Notes under the pieces: model-generated
What the model saw: the letters and a program-made list of their open reading frames with translations, nothing else
The model's database searches: none
What the model was told of the DNA's origin: nothing
From: Botrytis cinerea B05.10
Taxonomy: Eukaryota > Ascomycota > Leotiomycetes > Helotiales > Sclerotiniaceae
Length of the DNA: 64,000 nucleotides
Direction: 5' to 3'
Assembly (NCBI RefSeq): GCF_000143535.2
Contig: NC_037323.1
Span: 2,046,001 to 2,110,000 of the forward strand
Shown: piece by piece, positions 1 to 11,539 of the stretch
Position numbering within the stretch: position 1 is the first letter of the stretch
How the letters are laid out: every line of letters begins with the position of its first letter
Translations under genes and position numbers: made by a program

Positions 1-79
1 TCCTCCATTATCTATCTTTCTATTCCTATAGAAGATATCCCATCTTTTAATCCAATCCCTCCATTTCACATCAACGCCA

Positions 80-2379
80 TTAATTTTTCTCTCCAGTTGA
101 AATCTCTGCACTCTCTCCCTCGCTACTCCTCTCCACCTTCTCAATCTGTTCCGGCTGTCCTGTAAGTTTCGTATCAGGTGCTCTATAGTCCGCCGTCTCC
201 TCAAAATGATAAAGAGGTTCTAGTACCGCGTGCTTGTTGAAAAATACATATCGTTGAACCCAGTATGGGAGGGTCTTGGTGATTTGATATTTCATAAATG
301 TACGGGTTGGGATGGCGAAAATGTAGTCTAATTCTTCGAGTGTACGCTGTTTGGTCTCGGGGACAAAGAGGAAAATCATTACGAAAGCGACAACATTGAG
401 TCCGCTAGTTTTTGTGTTAGTGGATTGCGTATTCTGTGTGAATAGGCGGAAAACTTACGCGTAAAATCCAAATGCTCCAACGGGATGGAAGACTTCCAAG
501 ATCTTAGGGAAAGAAATTGATAGAACGGCTGCCCAGAATAGACATGTTGCCACTGCCCAGCCCATTCCAACTTCTCTGTGAGATAATGGGAAAACCTCGG
601 CCGAGTAAGTAAAAGGAACAGGCCCTTCTCCTGGTGAATAAAATGCCGCAAATATGTAAATGAATGTTGCGATGAGTGCAAGATGTGCTTTAGAATCTTC
701 AGGGATGAGGAAGCATAGGCCAGCGACGAGGAGAGACCATGCCATTTGTGGGAAAGTGAAAAGGAGTAGAGAGCGGCGACCAAAGGTGTCAATGGTCCAA
801 ATTGCCGGCCAGCTAAATGAACAATATTAGTATCTTGATATAATAATTCAAAGAGTGGGCAAAACATTCGATGAAGTAAGGAGAAAAAAGACTTACGCAA
901 ACACGAAGTTAACCAATCCGAATCCAAAACTAGCAATCAATGCATTCTTTTCGGAAGCACCTGCCTGTCTGAAAATGGTCGAAGAATAGAATGAGATGAT
1001 GTTGATACCACACATCTGTTGAGCAATCATAACGGTAAAAGATGCAAGAGTTGCTCTTCGTACACGTGGAATGGTAAATAATTGAATGAATCTACTGACG
1101 TAGTTGGTTTCACCGACAATAGCTGCTTCGATTTTGAGTTGGCAGTCGATGAAGTAGAGATCACGAGCAGCAAAAAGATCGTGTTTACGGAGTCGGCAAA
1201 GAGACTTGTAGGCCCTCTGGTATTCTCCTCGTTTCATCAACCATCTTGGAGATTCTACGTCGATCATTAGCTAATTGAATGGATTCACAAACTGAATTTA
1301 CTTACCCGGGCAGAAATAGATCAAGGCTGCGAGAGGTAGAGCTGGAATGAATGCAGATCCAATTTGAAGTCTCCATGCGATCTTGCCTGTATCAATGACG
1401 ACCAAGTTCTGGATGGATGTCAGCTGATGAAACTTTGCTGAAGAATCAATCAATACCCACTGCAACAAATCCTAAGAAGATACCAAAAGCCGTCCACATT
1501 TGCCATGACATAACCAATGCTCCTCGAATCATAGCTGGACTATTCTCCGCAGCAAAGATTGGTACTGTACTTCCTTTCAGACCCATTCCAAGTCCTAAAA
1601 TTATACGACTGGCAAAGAGAGTTTCCCAAGACTTTGCGAAAGCTCCTCCGATAGGAGTAAAGATGCAAATAATAGCTGCGATGAAAATGGTACCACGACG
1701 TCCGAACCAGGCATTGAAGGGATCACTCATCCAACAGCCACTGTATAGATCGTCAGCCATGATCATTTGTAGTATCAAAACTCAATCTCAACTCACAAGA
1801 AAGCCGATCCAATATATGGAGCAGCATTAACCAATCCAACAAGCCAATTATCACGATCATGGTTTGGGGAATTTGGGTTTTCTCCTTGGCCGATTCCGAA
1901 TTCTGATGGAAATGAAAGGTTTGCTCCATTACTACCCGTCTGATCCCAACCTTGAACAGCTGCACCGATAGAGCACGTAATAATTGTCAAGTAAAGTGTC
2001 CTTGGGTGGCTCCATCTATGTGCCGCTTCGTATCTTAAAGCAGCTTTTTCATCCTCTTCCAATCTGTCTACATTCTCAAAGTTCTCTGGGTCAGATGCTA
2101 CCAAAGCACCTTTCTCCAGCAAAGGGAGGATATGGTTGAGGTCGTTGGCTTGTGCAAATTCTCCCACATCTCGAATGATGGTTTCTTCTGATAATCCCGC
2201 TAGAGGATTTTGAATTCTTTGAATAAGGTATTAGTAACAATCATACTTTCATAGGAAATCAGCAATAGATAAGTTGCCACTTACTTGGCAGTAACATTTT
2301 TATTCAAATCGACATGAGTAGATGGGTGAGCGTGCTCGACAGTGTCGATATTATCAACTTGATTCTTCGTTGAGGCCAT
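80..2379 (-). CDS. MFS sugar transporter (sugar porter family)
   Basis: A 12-helix plasma-membrane transporter of the sugar porter family, probably a hexose or disaccharide:proton symporter; the substrate cannot be read from sequence. I place seven exons: 2379-2285, 2216-1797, 1740-1457, 1386-1306, 1254-897, 812-459 and 404-80, giving about 638 aa. Family signatures are visible: [15 protein letters not shown] in the first helix region, FGRRG after helix 2, [15 protein letters not shown] before the central loop, [14 protein letters not shown] in helix 7, and [15 protein letters not shown] after helix 12. The start is the first ATG of an open 5' exon; the roughly 110-residue N-terminal cytoplasmic stretch is hydrophilic. 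All six introns are short GT-AG (51-84 nt). The first exon lies 2 kb from the next supported gene, so no partner is implied. Confidence 0.93.
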
Positions 2380-4378
2380 CTTGTGAGATGAGAACGAAGA
2401 AGACAACTAGAAAGACTTGGAGAAAGCTGGGCAAAGTAAACAAGCAAGAAGAAGAAGAATCCAAGAATCGGCGGAAACCATAAGCCTTATAATCTCAATG
2501 CCCGTTGGATTTGGGATCATCCAACTTTCCCCTCCATCTCAAGATTATAGCTACCTGCACCTAGGTTACACCCTTGTCGCATACTATTGTGGAGAATAAA
2601 CTCACTAGAAAAACGCGTAGGTATGTTAATGCACCACAGACATGTAATGCTAAGCTAGAACTGGGTGAAAAGATGGTTCAGTCAACCAATTGACCAGCTA
2701 GCTAGAGGACCTTGTGCTGGATGATCAAGCCAGGGTCGGGACGACCGAGCAAAAGAGTTTGAGCTTTACCTTAGTTATTCAGTCTATCGGGCTTGGGATT
2801 TCAAGGTAAGTTTCAAGGAAATGGGGAAAAGCGGAAAACAATGAACCAATGAAGGAACATGTTACGTTAACTAGGCTGAGCTAGGGCGATTTCACATAGA
2901 TTTGGCGCGCGCCCCGCCCGTCAGCCCCCAGAAGCTTACCTCAACCCCACGGTACAAGATAGATGTGTATACAAGGATCCTACGTGAGCACGAGAAAAAT
3001 TGCCTGCCTTGGCTGTAGTTTCAGGGAAAAGATCAACATGTCATTCCAAAAATTCGAAGACCAAGACTCGTATTGACTCTCGAGTAATGAGGACTTGAAC
3101 TAGGACATGTAATCTGGGGATGTGGAGGTGGATTTCTGGTCGCTAAAAGTTTCTGATGGAAATAATAATTTGTCAGGATGATCAGCATGTGCTCTAACAA
3201 TCCGGTGCAGTACGATATAGAACGCTGGCGCTACGACGCTGTTTCCGTTTACGTGTGGGATGATATCTCGAAGGTGGCGGGCGGAAGCATCCTTCACCGA
3301 ATTGCGAAACTACTTCAAGTCAAATCACTCAATGAGGTGAGGATCGTCACATCAAATCCATGTCTTTACCTCTCTACCCCATGGAGGCCCAAACCCCAAC
3401 CAACTTCTCCAATTTCTCCAAGATCTCCACATATTTTCTCCATACCCCAGCAAAATTGCCATTTGTGCTCAAAATGGTTCACCGTACGATGTCTATGTCA
3501 CCTGTCACTTTATCTTACCACTTGATCCTTCATTTCTTCGCTTGTTCTTTGTCGCCGTTGTGGGGAATTTGTTCCAATGATTCCATGTTATTTGATCTAA
3601 TCCAAGAGAATCAAAAGTGGCGGTAAGGCTTATCGGGCGATCGAAGATTAAGAGTGTGAGATCTAATTTGTGTGTTCAAAAGCGCCGATATTAAACTACG
3701 CCGCATCGTCGTCATCGGCTTGCCATGACTGTACACTAAACATTGTACAAACAGTTACACAAGGACAAGGTAATCAAGTACTTACACGTGATGGAAAACT
3801 CGACAGTCATCTTGATTCGCTCATTCTTGGCCGACCAAGTTCGAACATATGCAAAGCTGACTGTAGCTGGATTCATATGATGTCTCGAAGAAACGAATCG
3901 GTATAATTCTCGGTATGTTTTTTCGACTAAACGTATGAGAAGTAGAGGTGCAGTTTGTTCGTTGTCAGGCGGAGACAAATCAATGTTAAAGTCAAAGAAT
4001 CAAATCGTTGGTCCGGACCTCAAAAGGCGTGGCATCATTTTAGGTTCTGCTTCGGTCTAGCCATGTAAATGCTCGCTCTAACTCTGTCATTGGTAAATGT
4101 TGCGCGCTCGGATCATTCATTTGCGTAGAGAATGGCGGGGGGTTCATGCTAGTAGCTCGAGAGTGGGTGGGTAAAAGTGTGGAGCATTAGGACATGGCAA
4201 GGTGAAGAGAAGAGTTAGTATATATCGTTCAAGGACTCACAAACGTCTTGGAAATTGATTAAATTGTTTCAAACGGGAATTCTATTAGACAGACTATGGT
4301 GTAGTGATCCTGCACTAAACATATCAGTCATTGTAACCCTTGAATTGTCCATCTCAAGCACCCAGCACGGAGGGTTAC
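2380..4378. other. Intergenic region, no supported gene
   Basis: About 2 kb upstream of the sugar transporter. Several ORFs of 60-115 codons overlap each other on both strands (for example around 3100-3626), but none has a recognisable domain, splice pattern or codon bias. I see no repeats of note. Confidence 0.6.
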
Positions 4379-4585
4379 TTAATAAGAAAAGCAAGAAACA
4401 CAATTGACTGTGTAATGAGTACATCCCGCACACCAAACACAATCCCCACCATTATCTAGGCCACAACAACAACACACCCAGCCATTAATTTCATGTCGAA
4501 GAACAAGAGCTGAGTTAGAAGTGACTGGTTTGTTGTAGCAGCTCTTTGAAGTTTTGCCTGGATTGGAACACATGGTTGCGCACAT
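4379..4585 (-). CDS. Small Cys-rich zinc-ribbon-like protein
   Basis: A 68-aa ORF with ten cysteines. Its second half reads WVCCCCGLDNGGDC, then C-x2-C-x-H and two more cysteines spaced C-x2-C. This W-x-C-x2-C-G...C-x2-C-x-H...C-x2-C layout is typical of small ascomycete proteins with a zinc-ribbon or RanBP2-like fold whose function is unknown. The ATG has a TATATAA box about 100 nt upstream on the same strand, which supports a transcribed gene. There is no signal peptide. A second small protein with a CCCCG core lies at 39278-39499. It could also be the last exon of a longer gene, since I cannot test for upstream exons. Function is not assigned. Confidence 0.5.
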   Translation of the reverse strand: MCATMCSNPGKTSKSCYNKPVTSNSALVLRHEINGWVCCCCGLDNGGDCVWCAGCTHYTVNCVSCFSY

Positions 4586-4682
4586 GGTTTGCTAAGATGC
4601 CGAGTCGAAAGTGAATATAGGAATATTCTTGTTGATAGCTTGGACTTTGGCGTCTTTAGATGTGATGGCGTGATGTTGGCGA

Positions 4683-4690
4683 TTATATAA
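4683..4690 (-). promoter_or_regulatory. TATA box candidate of the small Cys-rich gene
   Basis: The 8-bp self-complementary stretch TTATATAA sits about 98 nt upstream of the ATG at 4585. It is followed by a pyrimidine/AC-rich stretch on the minus strand that could be a 5' UTR. Confidence 0.35.
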
Positions 4691-5473
4691 ATTTTGGTCG
4701 AGGGATAGGACTTTATAGAGAGGGGAAATAAGAGAACAAAGAGGATACAAGGTAAGAACAAAACGTCAGAGAGAACAAAGAAACGACAGAAAGAGAATAA
4801 GGTGCCTCGAGAAAAAAACGACGGAGGTATTGCCGAAAGAAATTGTCCTTGACCTCCTTACACTTAACGAAGACAAAAGATACCGGCCTTCATCTTGAAA
4901 AGCGAATGGGGGATTGAAACTGCTTTGAATTATTGACGAACAATTGAATGTAATCGAAGGAAAATGGCTAGAGGGAAATAGAATTCGATGAGCGATAAGA
5001 ATGCTCTGGAATACTCTGCCTCCTTACGGTTCTGTCCTTCGCCGTTATTAGGTAGTTATTGTCACAGAAATGCGTATCAAAGATAATTCGTTGATATATA
5101 ATCTCAGAATCGTGGGCAAAAGAGTGTTCGAGATGGCAAGTTTCCCCTAGACACAAAAAATCCATAAATTCTTGCTTGGCAGTCTGCAAGTAAATCGAGA
5201 AGAACAACAGAATTCGAAATCGAGTGACTTTGGATGTGCCTGTCATGGAAATAATATTGTGTGCAGGGAAATGGCAAAAGTTTTCGAAGACAAGAGACAG
5301 TCGCGATGGAAATGACAGTGAAGGTGAAGAGATGTTATCGTGGCGATTGAATTATATTAATTAATAGTAGAAGTAGTTGCACATGACCATCGACATCTAT
5401 GCGTCACAAACACAGTCAGGATGACTCTCAGGATCTCTAAAAATAGATTAGTGAAGCCACCTCGACGAACAAT
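4691..5473. other. Intergenic, no supported gene
   Basis: About 0.8 kb between the small Cys-rich gene and the 3' end of the Zn2Cys6 regulator. The longest ORF (4968-5246, minus) has no recognisable features. Confidence 0.6.
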
Positions 5474-6814
5474 TCAGTAAGATGTCAACCCAGAAACCAT
5501 CTTTGGGTAGGCTAGAAGTGTTTGAATATCCAATTCATGTTTGTGAAAGGTCTCCAAATATATGCAGATAGCCTGGCACTCCAGTGATACACGCCTCCAA
5601 ATCCACCAATGTGGAAATTGACAAACTTTTCCAAGCCAATAAGCTTGCAACAAGAGAGCGCGAGAGTCTTTTTGTAAAAGTTGGCTTTTGAACTGCGAAT
5701 GCATACTGTTGACAAAGGTCCAAAACTTCAAAATTACAGTAATAGGATCATCAACATCAATGATATCTGATAATAAAGATGCTGCAAGATGATAGGGGTT
5801 ATCATGTGAGTTGGAGCTGGGATACAGATTCAGAAGCGTGACGAAAGCTTGGGGCAATGTCTCAAGACGAATGTGTGAGAATTGTGACAAAGTCTCATAA
5901 GACGGTGCCATCAATGTCTTAAATGCGCTCGCATTTTGGTCCAGACCCAATTTCCAAATTTCAGACTTCCCATAGCTCATCGTTAACCAATTCAGATCCA
6001 GAGATGAAGCTGGTTTTAAAGGCCAAGCTTCTTCTGGACTTGCTGCTTCAATATTACAAAATGTAATTATACCAAGAAGAACGGAAGTTGCCCATAAAGC
6101 ATCGCGTTCTGATGAAGATTTAATTGATCCGGATGTCAAATTTCTGCTGAATAATGATATACTTTGACACCAATGAAAAGCTTCCCGAGAAGACATTCTT
6201 ATGCTTTGCTCAATAGAGATGTGTCGGTCATGCATTAGCGTAAATGTGAGTAGGGCGTGCATCAGGTATGGATGCTGTAGTGGGTCAGCAGAAGATCAAT
6301 GGAAATGTTATGTTTCAACAACATACCAGACACGATAGCTTGATGAACTCATTTTGATATATTTGAAGATTCCTACTCGTTGTTATAGAGTAAACAGTTC
6401 TCGTTTGAAACTTATTCAATAACTCCAAATGTTCTTGGTCGCTCAAATCGTATATATCGATCTTTCCGGGAGCTTTCAGCCGCGAACTAATGAGGTCTGG
6501 AATTGTTTGGTTTAATAAATAGGGGAGTCTGTGCTGAAGAGTCTCGAAGGTAAAAGACTTCTCAAGTAGTTGAAGTACTGAGGTTTGGTTGTCGTAATTG
6601 CAGTGAACATTGAATTCTGCACACCGTTTACACTTTGGTTTGTCCTCATCACACTGCAGGCGGCCAGTTAAACATTTCCCCTTCAGATGGGATAGGAACT
6701 TGGACATACCTTGACTTTTCTCAACTTACAGTTTCCACATCCACGACGTGATTTTTTATGTGGTCTTATCTTCCGGTTGGTAGCTTTTCCAGAGACCAGA
6801 AGGGGGGTCGTCAT
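5474..6814 (-). CDS. Zn(II)2Cys6 transcription factor, Upc2-like type
   Basis: A nuclear binuclear zinc-cluster regulator, 410 aa, in three exons (6814-6710, 6653-6327, 6274-5474). Exon 1 holds a basic stretch and CGNCKLRKVK; a 56-nt intron splits the zinc cluster and exon 2 continues CDEDKPKCKRC. The result is C-x2-C-x6-C-x6-C-x2-C-x6-C at residues 26-53, complete in all six cysteines. Exon 3 opens with HPYLMHALLTFTLMHDRH, the hallmark of the Upc2/sterol-regulator-like subgroup of fungal C6 factors. The rest is a helical, ligand-type C-terminal region with no further motif. The gene is divergent from the dehydrogenase at 7731 across about 0.9 kb, the usual arrangement for a pathway-specific regulator and its target. 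Targets are unknown, and a role in sterol metabolism should not be assumed from the subgroup alone. Confidence 0.9.
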
Positions 6815-7730
6815 GGCTCTAGATCAGTTGAAGATTTATCAAACGCAACGCCCAGAAAGACAGAGACTCTAATGCGTGATCCAAGAGATAGTGTGAGGCG
6901 TGAGGTCTGGGAATAGAAAGCATGGGCAGTTCACGATGTGCTGCATATGGATATTCTGCGAGGTGGTATTTTGTTTGGACGGATCACATTGTGACGAGGA
7001 AATGAAAGGGGTGAAGGTTCACAGGAGGTCGACCAGGCAAGCCATCACGATATTCTATAGCCGGCATCGTATTCTGATAAATTCGATAAATTCGATAAAT
7101 TCAAGATCTGCGCAAGATATAAAGAAGCTCGACAAGGTGCAGTAAGATCGTTTTTCCAGTTGTCTCCCATGTGCATTCTTCGGAGTCGGATACCTAGTAA
7201 GCTTCGGATAACTCACAGGACGCTAACCTCCATTCGCATTTACCATGCCACTCTAAGATTCTTTAGTCACGGGACCAATCAAATTATAGAATTCTCAGCC
7301 CTCAATCCAGTTCCACTAAAACTCTAAAAATGGTCTCTCCACACGTTCGTCGCATCTCGCGTTCGCTTTCTTCACATACTAACTTCATCTCGCATTTTGA
7401 TAGAATGATAACATTATCTGTCACCATGTTTGAAGGATTTTGCTCAGAAGGCTTGATTTGGATGGAGAATTCGGACAGAATGAATCGGATTTCTCCACTC
7501 ATGTTGAATGTTTGAAGTCAGCAGCAGCGGGAAGAATTGGGTATAAGTATCTTTCATTGTATGCTCGTTTTGAGGATGGGCAATCATTTCTTAGCACATC
7601 TCTTTCTCATATCAGTCAGCTCTGGATACTAGGTACTTACTCGCAGATCCATACCGATTATCTCCGGCAAAATCGACATCTATCGCATCCGGAATCTCCA
7701 ATCCTCTCCTCGCTCAGACGTCCTACTGCC
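6815..7730. promoter_or_regulatory. Bidirectional promoter region, regulator/dehydrogenase
   Basis: The shared upstream region of the Zn2Cys6 gene (-) and the dehydrogenase (+). It contains three exact tandem copies of GATAAATTC at 7076-7102. An open frame runs into the dehydrogenase from upstream (from 7440), but the family alignment begins at the ATG at 7731, so I treat the upstream part as leader. Confidence 0.45.
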
Positions 7731-8940
7731 ATGTCTCCCTCAATAACTTCCCCCTTGAATTCCGCATTATGGCTGGATCGGGTTGGCAAGCTGGAAGTTA
7801 AATCTGCGCCCTATACGCTACCTATGAAGAATGAAATTGTTGTAAAGAATAGAGCAATTGCCATGAACCCGGCAGATTGGATCAAACAAGATATGGGTAG
7901 TTTTATGTTTCCTTGGGTGAGATATCCGTGCATTCTTGGATATGATATTTCTGGAGAAGTGGTTGAAATTGGCCCCGAAGTTACACGGTTTAAGGTTGGA
8001 GATCGTGTTGTGGGTACGGCAATGGGTCTCACGGAATCATCCAATACCCCCACGGAAAGTGCTTTTCAACTCTACACTGTCCTTTTGGATAATATGACTT
8101 CGCACATTCCTCGTACACTATCTTATGAGCAAGCTTGTGTTATTCCTTTGGGGCTTTCTTCCGCAGCTGCCGGGCTTTTCCAAAAGGACCAGTTGGCGCT
8201 AGAATTGCCATCATTGTCCCCAAAATTAACGGGGGAGACTGTACTTATCTGGGGTGGTTCAACTAGTGTTGGCATCAACGCTATACAGTAAGTCTCTCTT
8301 CTGCATATGTTACCTCATTCATTCCCTTCATTCCCTTCATCCTCTTCATGATCTCATGTTAACAATAAACCTCAGATTGGCCGTCGCAGCTGGTTACGAA
8401 GTCTTCTCTACCTCATCTCCCAAAAACTTCGATCTTTTAAAGAAACTCGGTGCAAGTCAAGTCTTTGATTACAATAGCAAAACTGCCATCCCTGATCTTA
8501 TAAATGCATTCAAAGGCAAAACTACCGCCGGTGCAATGTCAATAGGACAAGGAGCCGCCGATGCATGCATGGATATACTCAATAAATGCAAAGGGAGGAA
8601 GTTCCTTTCTATGATTACTTACCCCGTATCATTTCCACCACCAAAAAGATTCGTACTTCCAAAAGTTGTATATACATTCGTTCCTTGGATAATTTCCAAT
8701 CAAATTAAGAAAAGAATTAGAGGAATTGACAACAAATTCGTTGAAGGCTCAACTGTAGCAACGAATAGCGTAGGCAGGGCAATTTTTGTGGACTTTCTTT
8801 CCGACGCGTTGGAGAAAGGTGTTTTTGTTGCCGCTCCTGAGGCTATGGTTGTTGGGAATGGTTTGGAATCTATAGAAAAGGGATTGGAGATGCAAAGGAA
8901 AGGCGTTTCTGCCAGGAAAGTGGTAATATCGCTGTCATGA
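7731..8940 (+). CDS. Zinc-type alcohol dehydrogenase-like oxidoreductase (ToxD-like MDR)
   Basis: A medium-chain dehydrogenase/reductase of the enoyl-reductase/quinone-reductase-like group often called ToxD-like, 373 aa, cytosolic and probably NADPH-dependent. Two exons: 7731-8287 and 8376-8940, with an 88-nt intron (GTAAGT...CTCAG) inside the cofactor domain. Visible family motifs are NPADWIKQD near residue 46, the GroES-like fold segment with ILGYDISGEVVEIG and VGDRVVG, then the Rossmann entry VLIWGGSTSVG followed by INAIQLAVAAGYEV across the splice, and LGASQVFDY. The Cys/His ligands of catalytic zinc are absent, as usual in this subgroup. The start at 7731 gives the normal N-terminus (SALWLDRVGKLEV); a longer 5' frame exists but does not resemble the family. 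The substrate is unknown. The divergent regulator may control it. Confidence 0.9.
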
Positions 8941-9654
8941 ATAAGCATCTAAGAAAGTTCATCAGTTCATTAGTTTATATAGTTTCATCATCAATCTTAT
9001 TCCTTCTTCTTCAGATTTTTCAGTTGCTTGTCTGGTTTCTACAAAAATTTATGTTATATATGGTCAAAGAGACGCATGTCAGACCATATAGCACGGAACG
9101 CACGTCACTAATCTTTTGGCCGACTATATGTATCTAGATCGAAAAGAAATGTGAGATGGAGAGGTAATAGTTCTCGAATGTTTTCACTAGAAAACTACTG
9201 TTGAAATCAGCTTGTGGCAGTGAACGCGGTTAAATTTACCAAAGGAACGCGGAGCCCAGAATGACATGACTTTGAGAAAACAGTTGACATGTCGCGAACA
9301 TTGAAGCTCAGCCAGAGTTGCCTAAAGTCTTTGTAGACCGGTCATTTGGAGTTCGGGAGCCCATTAGAGACATTCATCCTGTATCGAGAGGGGATGTGTG
9401 GGCAGCTGGACCAAGTGAATTGAAATTAGAAACTCAACCTTCGAGATTCACCAATCCCCTCTTACAACATCAGACCGGTACCTGAAGATTGAAAGACATA
9501 AAACCTATCCTCATTCACAACTTCTGACTTTCGATCTTCCACTCGAGACATTAAACTTTGTCGTAGTCGATTCAACAAATTTCTCTATTTTCTTGCTATT
9601 TAGAAAGAACAACGAGAACTAACAGCCCATAAAGCAAATCAATCATCACAGATC
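8941..9654. other. Intergenic, no supported gene
   Basis: The 3' flank of the dehydrogenase and the upstream part of the possible broken gene at 9655. No domain-bearing frame was seen. Confidence 0.55.
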
Positions 9655-9900
9655 ATGACCAACAACTCCAAACCCAACCCCGCATAAGGCGAAACTCAAG
9701 AATCCCACTACCACCCGCAATACAACTGGCTTCCTCACTGGGCCTTGGACTCACAAAGCAAAAGGATAGCAACACATCGATATAACAAGATGTGGAATTC
9801 CAGACACTCTCACCTTGCGAGACAATATCCCGATGCTCCTCTCTACGGACCATTTTTAATGTACATCACCGATGAAGCCTCGTGGCGCGAAAGTATGTAA
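9655..9900 (+). pseudogene. Possible broken small gene with in-frame TAA at codon 11
   Basis: An ATG at 9655 opens a frame that is stopped by TAA at 9685-9687 and then stays open for 70 more codons to the TAA at 9898-9900. The post-stop peptide is compositionally protein-like, rich in Trp, Tyr, His and Pro (HPQYNWLPHWALDSQ, PDAPLYGPFLMYITDEASW). It ends at GAAAGTATGTAA, which could be a splice donor (GTATGT). Downstream (about 9975-10088) another open stretch ends in an Arg-Asp repeat. A single C-to-T change would explain the early stop. I do not recognise the family. Alternatives are a chance open frame, or a gene whose true start uses an unseen upstream exon. Confidence 0.3.
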
Positions 9901-11539
9901 AATTAATTTCATACTATCTTTGATACGAACCCTAAAACGAATAGCTAGGCTAATACATACATCTTGGTGCTGACGGAGATATGAGACGAGAATATGATTC
10001 TGGATTTGCGAATGAGGAAGAAAGCAGTGGTGTTTTAGAAGCAAGAGCCAGAGATAGAGATAGAGACAGAGATGGATACCGCTCTTAGAGACCAAGACAA
10101 AATGAAGCTGGGCAGAAGTCACCAACAGCATCTGCTTACGACGTTAAAAGGCCAGACTGGCTTGAGAGAGGCTGTGCCCTCGAGCATCATCACATGATGA
10201 TACAGGGAAGTATTGACTGGCGTTACTTGGGATGAGTACTACTCGATTCCCAAGCCACGAAAAAAGATTTGGTGGAAAGTGGTGATCTATCGGTTTCATT
10301 AATTTGTATAGATAGATAGGGCGGACAAAATCTCCATGGCACTCACTATTGTCCACCTCATGGCGGTGGTGTTCTAGCCAAGTAAGATATCTAATCATTC
10401 ATTCTCAACCAATCATCATTCGAATCACAGAGACGACGAATCAAAGAAAAAAATCCTTAATTGCGACCATTCCACCGTCTCTCTTCACCATCTTTCGGTA
10501 GCAACACGATGGTGTAAGTTTGCCAACACCAAAAAGATGGCTGGGTGCATACCTAACCACGCCACGTGTGAATCACAGACTCCGCCAAGATGGCTGGCCA
10601 GAATTACCATCTTGAGGAGGTGCATCTTTTGTGTTTCAAGATTTTCTTCTTTTTGCAAAGGAGCCATGTCGAGAGAGGAAGGTTGAAAGGAAAAGGGGTC
10701 CGCAGTGAGGGAAATAGATGAAGCAAACGCGTGGTTGATAAGGTTACTGGAGGGATTACGATGATCGTGATGGATCCCACAACACAATACCGACTTACCG
10801 TCGCTGGGTGGGGATTCCTGTGGCGGGGCATCGATGGATTGATGAATGCCGCTGACACATGGGTGTTTGGATGATCCGGGAAAGATTGCCAAGATATCAA
10901 AATCCATACCAGAGCGAAGACTTCGTAGCTTCCTCGCGCCATGTAAATTTCCATAGTATCGAATCAATCCATCTTCATTTTTCCATCAAAGGAACATCAC
11001 TCTCCGGGGGCTTTTTGCAACTATTCCAAATCGACCATTAGTTACGTGACGGCTGCCAATCGCACCGTCCTTCCAAGCAATCCTAACCTATCAAAGAAAA
11101 CCCCTCAAAGGTAGGAACAATAGCCGGACCGTCAACCACCAAACTCAATTCGAGCTTCCTATTCCATACAAGAACATCGTCAATCTATATATAAGACCTG
11201 CATTATGATGGAACGGCAAGTGCTTCCCTGGTAAGAGTATTTCCCCGCAGCTAGTGCTAGGGTAGCTTTGGTGCTTCTGGAGAGTTTAAAAGGTCCCTGT
11301 TGCTGTTGTATTGCTGAAATTGCAATTTTGTCTTTGTGATAATTCCTTGATTGTCGTTCACGCTTTTTGATATACATTCTCATTCACTGTTATTCTGTTC
11401 AAGTGGTTGACTTCCGAGTTAACATAAAAGCTACGTTCTTTGAGATCAATTGATTGAAAGGTTGTCCTGATCAAACAATTTCATCCCAAAATAACAATAA
11501 GAATTATCTTGATTTCAGTACAATAAGATCATTTTCAAA
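9901..11539. other. Intergenic, no supported gene
   Basis: About 1.6 kb up to the CFEM gene. A 160-codon minus-strand ORF (10485-10967) has no recognisable domain and atypical composition. The last 150 bp, AT-rich with runs of CAA, are likely the CFEM promoter and 5' UTR. Confidence 0.55.

Noticed and set aside
379..936. 185-codon minus-strand ORF
   Set aside because: Another frame of the sugar transporter exons; lacks family motifs.
3178..3626. Plus-strand ORFs of 115 and 88 codons
   Set aside because: No domain, overlapping each other and a minus-strand ORF; no promoter or intron evidence.
10485..10967. 160-codon minus-strand ORF
   Set aside because: No recognisable motif; a second overlapping frame (10604-10954) is equally open; composition not coding-like.
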